This document shows positions 23,291 through 34,442 of a DNA stretch of 64,000 bases, one piece after another. The stretch comes from Volutella citrinella. Its lineage: Eukaryota > Ascomycota > Sordariomycetes > Hypocreales > Nectriaceae. Numbering within the stretch: the stretch's first letter is position 1; every line of letters begins with the position of its first letter. Below the pieces are notes generated by a model, which worked only from the letters and a program-made list of their open reading frames with translations, did no database searches and was not told the origin of the DNA. The stretch lies in the NCBI GenBank assembly GCA_034401135.1, contig JAWZSP010000003.1:2418001-2482000 (forward strand), in the 5' to 3' direction. Made by a program: the position numbers and the translations under genes.

Positions 23291-25926
23291 CTGCAGAGGT
23301 CAGCATCGTGCCTCCTTCACTCGCGGTATCCATTTGGGCCGGCTGCTCATCGTCTCCCCTGGCAGCTGATGCTGTGGCCGCGCTTCCACATCTCGTAGCA
23401 GCCCCAGCAAAACTCGTAGGAACACTTGATACCTGTCACGTTTTGTTTAGTGCCGTCGTCGGTGGTATCGGGGGACATGTCGAATGCGGACGCACCATGG
23501 GAGGTGAAGGTCTGCGGAACGCAGAAAGGCAGAGGGAAAAGGGGGGGAACTGGGTCAACTTACAAGTCATGTGGGAACTAGACAGCTTGTCAGTCACGCA
23601 ATTCATCACGACGAGAGAGGGGTTCTTGTTTCACTCACCATCCATCATTCTTCTCAATGGCCCAACCGCATCCTGGGCAAGGCTTGGTCGTCTGGCTGAC
23701 TGTAGCCTGGCTGGCCTGGTCCTCCCGCTTCCTTCTCGCGGCAATTTTTCGAACCAGCTCGGCCGCCTTGCGTGCCTGTTCCCGCTCTTGTCGGGCTCTC
23801 TCCTCCCGGCGCTGTACCTCGGCTTGCTCCTCAGCTAGCAGGCCCTGGGCCATGGCGCGGTCCGCCTCCAGCTGAGCGCGCTGGGTTTCGGACCATTCGT
23901 CGTTTTCAATCTCGACCCGGGATCGAAAGTTGTCGGGATCCTCCAGGAGCCGGTCGTACTCCTCACAGCTAAGATTTTCGTGCCAGGCAACGTTGTGTTG
24001 GAAGCAAGATCGGTGGTTGCAGTGCAGACATGTGACGATGGGTTGATCGCTGCCAGACTCGTGGATTTGCCCAGAACCGCATCCAGAAGTGCACCATATG
24101 AAGTTGTCTGCTTCCGACATGGCCGCACGTAGTGCCAGCGTCTCGTAGCTAGTAAACAGTGAGCTTCCCTCTCCATAATGCCATCGAGGGGTGGGACGTA
24201 CCGCATAAATGTCTGCTTATTGGCGTATCGTTGGATGTCGGCGTACTCCAACAGCTCACGGCATTCAGGACACCTGATCTCGGTCCAAAGCTTGCCATTG
24301 AGGTCCGACTCGATCGACAACTGCACACATTCAAGACACGTGGTTGGACTATGGGTGCAGGCGGCGGTGATGGAGAAGTGCGGGAACTCGTTGACCCGTT
24401 TGGTCTCTACACACACCATGCAGTCCAAATCACCCGTCACCGCATTGACGGGGACGCGCTGATGGGTAACGATGACGTCGCTTGAGTCGACTGCTCTTTG
24501 ATAGCGCTGACCAAAACTGGAAAGTGTGAAGAGGAATTTTAGCAAATGTCATGTCAATTCATCGCCATTAGCGCAACTGTTTGCGAGAGCCTCGCGGTTA
24601 CGTGTATTGGTATGCAGTGGATGTGGGAATAGCTAGGCAACACGCGAAAAACAAATCAGGAAGAGACCAAGGAAACCCTCCGACTAGAAGGTTCCTGGCA
24701 TGATCGAAGTTGAAGGAGCGCAAGTTTCGGGGGGCCTACCTGAAATCATCAGCGACATTGTCCCCAGTTTGGTCAAGCTGGCGAAGATATGCCACCGTCA
24801 TAGCAGCATCTTGCTGCTCGAAAAGGGCCACGTACGGGTTCACAGCAACTGACGACGATGGCAGGGACTGGGTCCCCTGCCTTGTTGTGTCCTCGCGGGG
24901 ATCTCGAGGTGTTTCAACCATCTCATCTACGCCGAGGTCGTCCAGTGCAAGAATAGACATGGAGATGGGTGCGTACCCTCGGAAGGCGGGCGGGTTGTCC
25001 TGCGCAGGCGGGTCGTCTTGGGTCTGCTGGGTGGGTTGGGTGGTGGTTTGAGTGGGCTGCGACTCTTGTGATTCTGATTCCTCAGTCTGCTGCGTCTCGA
25101 CGAAGCTCTGCTTCTGGGTTTCGGTCTGGTCCCCAGCCTGCGTCGCTGCAACAGGCGCATGTTCTGTCCAGAAGTCATCGAGCAGGGTCGGCTTGCTGTA
25201 TTTGAAGTTATTCTCTGCCGGGTCACGCTGTATCGCGGCTGCACTCTGGCCATCATTGTGCATTGATGACCTCGGCGAACGAGAGACGTCCTGTTGTTCC
25301 TCAGGCTCCGGACGAGTCTCGTCGGTCTGGGTAGTCGTCTGTAGATTGCCCTCGGACCGCCGAGGCATCTCGTCTTGCTCTTCTTGCTCGCCATCTTCCT
25401 CGTCCTGGTTATTCCGCTGCTGCTGCTCCTGCTCTTCGTCCGTCTCCTCATCATCTACTAGCCAGATGGATTCGTCGTCGCCACCGAACCCCCCCATGAT
25501 GTCTGGGTTGATCCGGCCATAGACGCCTCCATTTGACAAGATATTGTTCTTGAGAGGCGAGGCATCGACGAATGGCACGTATTTGGGCGCAAACGGGTCT
25601 TGGACGGCCGGCTCATCGTCAGGCGGTGGCGCCAGGTCTTCTTGCTGCTCGGGCTGTGTCTGATCCTGGCTGACGGGAGCAGGAGGCTGTAGCGAAGTTG
25701 GATTGTTTCGCTCTGTGGTGGGCTCTGGTACCACAGGAGGCGGCGCCGTGGAGACGGTGAAGTTTCCCGTGGTTGGGGTTGTGTTGTTGGATAGGAACGA
25801 AGTGCGGTTCGTCGTGCTGTCGGAGGTGGAGGTTGAACCCGTCTCAAGCGTGTCCGAGACGTCCCCGTCAGACGCCTTCTTCTTGCGAAACGCCGTCGTC
25901 GCCTTCTTCTTAAAAGAGCGGAACAT
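23166..25926 (-). CDS. RBR (RING-IBR-RING) E3 ubiquitin ligase with two alternative last exons
   Basis: Common exons are 25926-24740, 24516-24202, 24148-23639 and a 14-nt exon 23577-23564. The message then ends either with exon A (23432-23347; 703 aa) or exon B (23290-23166; 716 aa). Residues 1-395 are a disordered Q/D/E/T-rich region. RING1 starts at Cys428 (CMVC ... RCPEC), then comes the IBR (WCTSGCGSG ... CLHCNHRSC), a long charged helix (about 590-655), and the catalytic Rcat domain (CPGCGWAIEKNDGC). Cys671, by analogy with the thioester cysteine of HHARI and HOIP, has its codon split TG|T by an intron. Exon A supplies IKCSYEFCWGCYEMWKRGH; exon B supplies IKCHYQYCFECGADHQAI and a longer His/Cys tail. 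Both acceptors are followed by GTATCAAGTG and fit the same donor phase. The join of exon 1 to exon 2 across a 223-bp intron is in phase and gives a normal run-up to RING1, but two separate genes cannot be fully excluded. Confidence 0.82.
23347..23432 (-). other. Alternative terminal exon A of the RBR ligase
   Basis: It encodes 28 codons and a TGA stop after the split cysteine. FCWGC plus a later His and Cys (KRGHSISC) completes the Rcat domain in a shorter form than exon B. Its acceptor is AACGTGACAG. No donor inside it has the phase needed to run sensibly on into exon B. Confidence 0.7.
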
Positions 25927-27152
25927 TTCTCGGCGAACCTACCGTCCTTTGCCTATGAGGCAATAGAGGCAGAGCAACAGAAAGAGAAGAAGACGTCAGA
26001 CTAGACCTGGCCAGAGGGCCATCAAGTTGCCCAGACACGAAGTGATGCGATTGCGCCTGGGGTTCAATGGTGGTGAACGTAGGGTTTGGCGGCGAGGATA
26101 GATCAATAAGAACCGGGCTAAAATAGGCGACAGTACAATCCTCCTCTGTAGTATGTATGGTTGGTGAGAGCAGTGGTAGTTGATCAAAGGCAGGCTTTGT
26201 TGGGCAAGCAGAGCAGGCGACGAGGGCACAGGAAAGTTGGCGGTTGAGAGTAAGGTGCTACTAGTAACTCGGTACCTCAGCTATGGTGGGGGTGGAGGCA
26301 GTGACGGCACACCCTAGCACTGACCTCGATGGTACATCATGCTGTTCATCGAACACACCTACCTTACCTTACCTGAGGAGGGAACCTAAGCTTTTGCCGC
26401 GAAGCTAGCAAGGCCGGCCCAGTACACTTCCTGGCGCAGTCGCTGCCTGAATATTCGCCCGGCAGGGGATTGCCAATGGCGGCTCTACCAGCTCCAGTGA
26501 CTCAAGTTCCCTTCTCAGCCACAAGCCGCAGACAGCGGTTACCATCACGAGTATGGATGGGTATGGGTCCACCAGACTAGCCCGGATCCTAGGCGGAATG
26601 GCGAGGCGGACCAGGCGGACCACAACGGACGCTAGCCAAGGAACCCCGAGTGTCGGGCTGTCAGCTCTAAGGCACCCTAGTTTAGGCTCAGACTCGTGCC
26701 GTACAGCACATCGCCCACTGCTGCCTACTGCGCCCCTCAGCTGTTCGCGCCCTCCCAAGCCTCCCCATGGTTTGGGTGGTACATTGAACAGCAAGTGTAT
26801 TACAGGACCATTTGGGTGCTGCTTGAACAGCAACTGTATCGCAGGACAAGACATTTTTATGGCAGCAATGAGAAGATACGACATGTTATAGCTAGCGTAG
26901 CTCAGTAGATGGAATAAAGTCGACATGAGCACAACAGTGCTTACTTAGGTATCTATTGTAGTGCTCTCAAACTCCCAGTCATCCCGACGCAACTCATCAT
27001 CAATTCTATTGGTAGCAGAAGTAGGACGCAATATCAATGTCGGTCTCTGCTAGTCCTTTGATCCGGTCCGCTTCGCTTCTAAAATTTCCGTCACCATCGC
27101 TTCCATTTCCTCATGTGTGCTCAATTAAAAAAAAGAAAAAAATCGTGACAAC
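25927..27152. other. Intergenic region
   Basis: This holds the promoter of the RBR gene and the 3' region of the coiled-coil gene, which lie in tandem on the minus strand. A run of TACCT-type repeats (ACCTACCTTACCTTACCT) occurs at about 26358-26375. No gene is seen; the longest open frame is low in protein character. Confidence 0.5.
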
Positions 27153-29127
27153 TCAGCCCAGACGGAACGTTGACGAAACCCAGCTCTCTCCCGTACGCTC
27201 GAGCTTGGAGTTGTAGAGGCGATGGATAATGGGCCGGTCGCCATTCTCGATAAACTTGCGCTTCTTCTCCTCCGGGCCCCATGCCACCAGCATCTGTTGC
27301 TTGCGCACCACTATGGGCTCCTTGATTGAGTCCTTCTGGCCGACCTGACGCATGTACAAGGCTGGTTGCACTGTGCACACGTTCAATAGTCTGTGATACA
27401 ACTCCTTCTTGGATGGTGGCGGGTCTAGCTTGGCTAGGCTGAAGGCTTTGCGGTTCTGCAGCACGTTCTGGCAGTCGAGGTTCTTCAGCGTGTCGATAAA
27501 CTCGGGCGACGCTTGAAAGTCACCTCCACTCCACGAGATGAAGGGGTTAATGTCCAGGTAGAAGTGGTGTGTTGACACCTGCATCTTTTCGTAGAGCTGC
27601 ATCGCGGGCCAAACGCAGTTATCATCAAGGTTCTCGAGGAACCACTGGTGCTTATCCTTTTGGATAAACACCTTGAGCATCGAACCCAGTTCCACCGTCA
27701 TTTCCCTGCGTCGCTTGTCTCGAACGGATCGGAAGGGCGGCGAGCTGAGCAGTGCGTTGTATGCTTCGGCAGTCCACGTTCGGACTGAGAAGAGGTCTAC
27801 ACCATGTTAGTGCCTGTTCGGGCAAGGGTAGGGAGAGCGGCTATGATCCGTACCTCTCTTTGGCTCCACAGACATCTGCATGCTGTTCTCGATAAAGCTG
27901 ACGACCTCGGTATAGTTCCTAATCGCGCCATACAAGATGGCCTGGAAAATGTTGTCGTGGAGGTAGCGCAGGATAATAGAAACGAGAATGTCCACATCAG
28001 TCTCTGGGAACTGAGAAGCATGCACCAGATCGGGATACTGGTGAAGCACGCGTTTGAACTTGCTGGCCTCAGCCTGCCGCTTCTTTGCGAGATTCATGAC
28101 CATGTCAACGCCCTCTTCGTGTTCATCCAGGAAAGGATCCATGAACTTTTGAACCCAGTCTTGGATTGATTCGACCACGTTGTCGTATTCCTGCAATGCC
28201 CTGTCAGTATGTCCCCTGTCATCGTCTTCTGCCGTGGGTTCAGCTCGGGAAACTCACACGACCGACTTCCTCTGGGGTCAAGTCTTTACGGTAGGGCTGA
28301 AGGCTGAAAATATGCGACTGTGCATCGCTCAGCTGCTCCCGAAGCGCGCGGTTCTCATCCTTTAGTTTCTTCATCTCGGTCGCGATGGACTCTGTGTCTC
28401 GCTCAATGTCCGTCATGTCCGCCTTGACGTTCTGTTTCATATCGTTCATCCGCGCGACGGCTGCTTCAGCCCTGTCCTCGGCAATTTGCTTCTCAGTCCT
28501 GAGATCCTGCTTCTCGTGCAACAGAGTGCTGATCTTCTTGGACAAATCGCCAACGTGGCGCCTTAGCCTGAGGTTTTCTTCGTCCATCTGCGCCGACTTG
28601 CCTTTTCGGCGCGCGCTCTTTTCATAGGCACGGAACATGGCTTCATCCGGCTCAGCTTCCTCCATGGTGGGTGGAAGGCTCGTGTTGCGCGCTGGCATCT
28701 GGTATGAGGGAGCATCGGACCAATCTTCCAGAGATGTCACGTTGGACATGGCATCATTGGAAGCTTCCAGGTCGATCATCTCGAGGTCGAGGTCCTTTCC
28801 GACGTCAAATTCCTTCCCAATGAGATCCTTATCCATCTCGGCCTGAGTCGGGGCCTTGGAGAGTGTGGCCTTAGGCTTGGACGTGGATGAGGGCCGAGAT
28901 GTGGCGTCCTTCTTCTTCTCGGGGCCGCTCGTGCCATCGCGCGGCGACGGCCGCCTATTACCGGAACGAGGCATGTCGTCGTCGTCGTCTGTGTTTGATC
29001 CAGAGTCGAAAGGGTCTCTTTGTTCCGAGTCGCCCGCGGGTTTGTCCTTTGCAAGCTCGATAGGCTCCTTGGAAGGGACGACAGGCGGGGCCCCGCTGGC
29101 CGTCGTGTCGGGTTTTGTTTCGGCCAT
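27153..29127 (-). CDS. Uncharacterised fungal coiled-coil protein
   Basis: Exons 29127-28258, 28190-27854 and 27796-27153 give 616 aa. Residues 1-150 are acidic, Ser/Pro-rich and probably disordered. Residues about 180-285 form a long coiled coil (EENLRLRRHVGDLSKKISTL, EMKKLKDENRALREQLSDAQ). The C-terminal half is a helical globular domain with conserved-looking stretches such as YDNVVESIQDWVQKFMDPFL, FYLDINPFISWSG and DRPIIHRLYNSKLE. There is no signal peptide or membrane segment. I know similar proteins only as hypothetical in filamentous ascomycetes, so I assign no function. Intron 1 uses the second of two nearby CAG acceptors, since the first leaves frame. Confidence 0.85.
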
Positions 29128-31674
29128 GAGGGAAGTGGGATGCTGCAGCTCTCGGAGGGGGGTGAGGGAAAGAAACTGCAGTAGTCGAGCGACACGACAA
29201 CAGCAGACTGCCCGGGGTCAAGGTGGGAGGAAATAAGTAGAAGGATCAGTATATGAGAGAGGCGACGCCAGCAATCAGCGACAAGGTTGGGTTCTCGAGT
29301 GTTGGGTGGCGCTCGGGAGGGGGCAGAACGGATGGTCACTCCACAAGATCGTCTAACCCGGGCTTGCTTCAGGTCTGCATCTGGCCGCTTCGCAGCAGTT
29401 AGTTGAGCGGAGGATTGGTCTTACGCAGAGGTACGTCCATGGGTGCGAAATGCCCCGATATCAAGTGTCTAGCTGCCCCTCACTTGGCGGCGGGCAGGTG
29501 GCCCTCCAGCCGCCGTGCTGCGGTTGATCGCCTTGCCCAGGTACCGCCACAGCCCTACCAGCTAAAAGCAAGGTTGCAAAGTACCTTACCTTTACCCAAG
29601 GTAACCAAGGAATTCATGTAGGTACCTTATCTGAGCAGGGAGGTGCTCGGAGGTTGCCAATTACTAGCAGTGTAACAGACTTTGCCAAGACGCAGTGGTT
29701 ACAGTGCTTCCGGGATGATGATCAACTCGGCCAGTATCTGGTAGCTGTGATGTCGGCAACATGGCCGGGCACCTTTCATCATGATGGCGGAGCTCTAGGC
29801 GTCCAGGAACTAGGTTTGGCAGCGCCACCAGCTGAGATGGGGTGGAGGCACTATTGACCCATGATGGGCAAAGCCGCAGGGGCTCATGGGGCAGTGCTGG
29901 TGCGGAACGGGAAGCTGGCGGGTCATCAATAGGCCGCATATGACGGCAAGCTCGATCCGCCTTGGTGGGCGCCTCCGGACGGAAGGTGCTAAGCGGGGTC
30001 ATTACAGTTCCAGTTCAGGTCATGGCACCCAGCACGATACCATGATCCTTTCAGCGGGCAGGCACTAATTAGGACCTTGCCTTGCAAGCCTTGCACCAGG
30101 GGATACGAGATGTGCTCATGCACGAGTGACTGTCCAGTTGCCGGTGCTACATTTAGTACCTACAATGCTGCGACTTCATCCGGACAGCAGGGCAGCCCGT
30201 GGATCGACTTGAGATGTGGGCGCATGCTGACCGCGCCTAGTCATGGTTTCAGGATCGCCAATGCCGGAACGGTGCTGTTGCCTTGTACCATGGGACCGTA
30301 GCATAGAAAGAAAAGGCATCCAATTCCACTCGCTCACAGTCATGGTACGGATTGGTTAAGCCCAAGCTGGATCCAAATTGAATCTCTACTACACACAACA
30401 AGAAAATGAAATTCAGAGCCTGTCTTCAGGCCATGAAGTGACGAAAGCCACAAGCAATTGGGCTTCATCTTGTCTCCTCCCCGCGGCACGGAATACGGCC
30501 AGAAGCGCTGGCTGACCATCTAGGCGGCAACGCGGGGCGTGGTAGTGCGGTTGCCTTGCGGCTTTGGCCAAGCACTAGCGAGAGGTACCCCATCAGCTCC
30601 AGACTTTACGAATCTTGTGTCCCTTCCATGTCAAGCAGACGAATGTTTGAGGGCACGCGCTACGTGCCAAGAAAGTTGTTCGGTGTCGGTTTGTGCTTGG
30701 GACAGTTCCGCCTCGCCCGATGCAGTCACACGAGCATGCTTGTCAATTGCGTCCCTGGCGAACCAGTTGAGCCTCACCATTCACCGGGCGACCTCTAGGA
30801 TGGATTGGCGAGCATGTCCCTATCAACACCCCACCACGCCCCCTGGCCGCAGGCTGGCGTGTGTGGCGGGTGGTGTGTGGTGGGTAGTGGCCGGCCTTGG
30901 TCGTGGGTCGGGCGGCCTAGGCAGAATGCCAGCATCTGGGTGAGCTTGTTCCAGAGGCGCCTTCCAAGTGGCTGGTCATGGTGAGCGTTTCATGGTGACT
31001 TCCATTTGGCTCCTCAGCAACCAACCAGTGGAGGGCACCTGCCAACCTTCGGTGCCCAGCAGCCCGCTCGGCCCTGGGGATGGTTCGCCCTCTGAGGCAG
31101 CTTGCAGGCAGAAACGGAGGCACTACCTTTTAGCCGGTCCCTCCTACCGGCCCATTGATTGTTCAGTCACCCCGGCCTGTGTCGGAGGCTGAGCACCGCT
31201 GTACTCCGTAGCTTGAGGTAGATAGTCTGAGGTTCTGGTGGCACTTCGACTTGGATACCAGGTTATTATTATTATAGTACTTTGCTGCTCCAGCTGCTGC
31301 AATTCTGCCAAACTCAACCCCTCTGATCCCCCACCTTCCGGAATCCAGTTACGCCTGGCGCTACCCCCCAGGCAATCAGAAGCACCCAAACATCCCCGTA
31401 CATAAGCCCAACAGTGTCAGCCACCTCTGCAGCTGCCTTGCTCAGCTGCTGCAGTTCGCATTACCTCAATTCCGGCCCTTCTCTTCCATCCATTCTTCCC
31501 CTTCTTCTCTCTTTGATCCATCTTGCCGTCTGCTTTGCTCCCCATCACTAGCAGCCTCGTCCGGCCAAAGTTCAGACCCGCGCTGAGTGGTTGACTGAGT
31601 GCATCCCGATATAAATCCAGCACATACATATTTCCACCAGCTCTGCCATTAGTCCCTGTCCTGAGCTGTCCAAC
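29128..31674. other. 2.5-kb divergent intergenic region
   Basis: This lies between the divergent coiled-coil and Hsp70-like genes. A cluster of TACCTTACC/AGGTACCT motifs occurs at 29578-29628. A TATAAA box is at 31610-31615. No protein-like frame or RNA gene is recognised. Confidence 0.5.
31609..31616 (+). promoter_or_regulatory. TATA box of the Hsp70-like gene
   Basis: TATAAAT begins at 31610, 65 bp upstream of the ATG at 31675, at a suitable distance for a short leader. Confidence 0.6.
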
Positions 31675-33617
31675 ATGGATTTCGAGAAGCTCAGCATCGC
31701 CGATCGCAAGATCATCGTCGGCATCGACTTCGGTACCACCTACTCTGGTGTTGCCTGGGCCGAGACCCAGCGTCCCGACCGTCGTACTGCCATCACGACA
31801 TGGCCCGTCAGCAAGACGATCCGTGAGGGCGAGTCCTCGGACAAGGTCCCTACCAAGCTCCGCTACAATGGAGACAGCATCGAATGGGGTTTCTCCATTC
31901 CCATCACTGCTCCTCAGGATGAGGTCATCGAATGGTTCAAGCTGTAAGTCAAGTCTCTTTCGACCAGCCTTGCTTCGCGCAATCCTGTCATGGCTGCGAG
32001 ATGCCAAAAAACTGACATGAATCAAATCTTAGTGACCTTGATCCCTCGCTTCAGGCCATGGGCCAGGCCGTGGGCGCCGAGGGTGCCCGTGGAGGCCGCA
32101 ATGTTGATAAGCTCGTCACAGACTACATCTCCGAGCTGGGAAACCACCTGTTGTACACCCTTCGTGAGAAGCTCGGAGAGAGCATCGTCAAGAGCACCCC
32201 GCTGGAGTTCGTTGTCACTGTTCCCGCCATCTGGAGCGACCTCGCCAAGGACAAGACCAAGAAGGCCTGTCAGGCTGCTTCCTCCCTCTCCAGCTCCACC
32301 AAGTCTCCAGTCCATCTTGTTTCCGAGCCCGAGGCGGCCGCTATCTACGCCCTCCACGGTCTCGATCCACACGGATTGAAGGTTGGTGACACCATCGTCG
32401 TTGTCGATGCTGGTGGTGGAACCGTCGATTTGATCTCGTACACCATCACCGGCCTGCGGCCTGTTCTCGAGGTTCAGGAGGCCGCCCCTGGCTCCGGTGC
32501 CCTCTGCGGCTCCACCTTCCTCAACATGCGGTTTGCCAAGTACCTCAAGGCCAAGCTGGGCAAGGAGGACGGTTTTGATGAGGAGGTCCTCGCCGAGGCC
32601 ATGGAGGTCTTTGAGAAGAAGGTCAAGCGCCAGTTCGCGCTCAACGCGGCTCCCGATGAGACCTACACCATCCCCGTGCCTGGTCTGGCCAACAACAAGG
32701 CCCTTGGCATCACCCGTGGCCGCTTTGCCCTCAAGGCTTCTGATTTGCAAACCATCTTTGAGCCCGTCGTTCTTGAGGTGATTCGACTGGTCAAGGAGCA
32801 GATCACATCCAGCAATGTGCCAATCCGAGCCGTCCTCCTCGTCGGTGGCTTTGGAGCGTCCAACTACCTCAAGGAACGCCTGCGCAACGCTGTTGATCGC
32901 AAAATCAACATCATGCAGCCCCCCAACGCCTGGCAGGCTGTTGTCCAGGGTGCCGTGATGAAGGGGCTCGCCAACTGCGCACCCGATGAGCTCACCATGG
33001 TCAAGATCAAGAACCGCAAGGCCCGCAAGCACTATGGCACTGAGTGGCGGTCGCGGTACGACGAAAAGCTCCACTCCCACCTGAAGCACAAGCGACAGTG
33101 GTGTGGTCTTGACGGCTGCTACAAGGTCCACACCATGGAGTGGTTCATCCAGCGAGTATGTGCCTTGCCAATATCCCAACACCCACCCTTTTCTCCCCAA
33201 GCTAACTTCATTTCCAGAGCGATCCGGTGTCCGAGAACGAGCCATTCTACACGTCATTCGTCTGGACAGGCCTGGTCAGCCAGGGCCGCATCCGCAAGAT
33301 CAAGATGACCATCTACGCCGACCAGACCATCCGCGAGGCTCCTGTCGCCCGAGATGACAATGTCAAGGTCCTGTCCAACGTCGAGGCGGATGTGAGCCAC
33401 ATCCCCGAGAACCTGCTGGCCCGCCGCCAGGGCAACGACGGCCAGTGGTACTACGAGCTGAGCTGCAAGATCGAGGCCATCTACCTCTCCGCATCGACGA
33501 CTTACACCCTCCTCTACAACAGTATGTTTTACAAGCCCCACCCTCGGTACGCCAGATCGATACTGACAGCGATGAACAGACCAACGATACAACACAGTGA
33601 CTTGCGAGTACGTTTAG
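31675..33617 (+). CDS. Hsp70-like actin-type ATPase, HSPA12-like
   Basis: Exons 31675-31943, 32033-33155, 33218-33521 and 33580-33617 give 577 aa. The ATPase fold is clear: phosphate-1 loop IVGIDFGTTYSGVAWA, connect-1 region HLVSEPEAAAIYALH, phosphate-2 loop IVVVDAGGGTVDLISY and adenosine loop RAVLLVGGFGASNYLKERL. The canonical Hsp70 substrate-binding domain, lid and EEVD tail are missing. A different 150-residue C-terminal region (WFIQRSDPVSENEPF, SFVWTGLVSQG) replaces them, as in HSPA12-like proteins, which are expanded in filamentous fungi. General chaperone activity should therefore not be assumed. The last exon encodes only 13 codons including stop and is supported by phase. Exon 2 carries a long antisense shadow frame. 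Confidence 0.92.
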
Positions 33618-34442
33618 ACGAGGCTGTTGTGAGCGGACCGCTGGTTTTGTATTGATTTTTGGTGATATTTCCCGGAGTTGCAGGAGCTCGGCCAGATAGA
33701 TTGATTGCCCTGAGCGCGTCTCTCGGATCCCTTGTAATGAATTTACGATACGAATGATACCATTAGTTTTGTCTCGCACTGGCCTGCCATCAACAAGACC
33801 GACGCACCGTATGCTGCGCCTATATCCGATCCAGTGGAGAGATGTGAGCACCCGAAACAGCGGAAGCCAAAGACGCAGAGGGCATGTTGCTCGTCGCCAG
33901 TCTTATCATCATACATTGTACCTTATGGCTACGAGCGAGGAGCCGAACCCAGGAAATTAGGTCCAATATTCAATATTCAGGATATCAATTACAAAAATAT
34001 ACCCATGGTCCTCCAAGACAGACAGACACGCACAATGCCAGATAGGTATCCAGAACACCAAGCTACAGGAAAGCAACGCGAGTAAAATGTGAAAACAGAG
34101 AAAAATGAATGGGGGGGTAGAGCGGCGGCCAGCGAATGAAGTGCCACCAGCAACGCCCGTTCCAGGCCTTGGTGAGTGTTCAACACAACCAAAAATCCGC
34201 AGCAGCCTCAGTCGAAGCTCCGCGGCATGAGAATAGTCTCCTTTTTATCTTTTCAACGGCCGTCACATGCACGGCGCCGACCGGGCCTCGTGCTTCGCAG
34301 AAAAAGAAAAAGAAACATGCAAGGAAAATAATAGAGGAAGGGAGAGAAGGTGTAGGGGCCACAGCAATCCCAGTCACCCAGTCGCCTCATTGGCGTCCTC
34401 GAAACCGACATTGTATCGCCGAAAGTAGGCTCGGAAGAAGTC
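33618..34442. other. Convergent 3' intergenic region, nothing recognised
   Basis: 3' flanks of the Hsp70-like and DOCK genes. An A-rich GAAAAAGAAAAAGAAA tract lies near 34300. No gene. Confidence 0.5.

Noticed and set aside
23347..23432. RBR exon A as an internal exon read in series with exon B
   Set aside because: No donor inside exon A has a phase that continues sensibly into exon B; the only phase-compatible GT would leave a four-codon exon repeating IKC. Alternative last exons fit better.
32022..33257. 411-codon open frame antisense to the Hsp70-like gene
   Set aside because: Same codon-bias shadow; it covers exon 2 and does not respect the introns of any gene.
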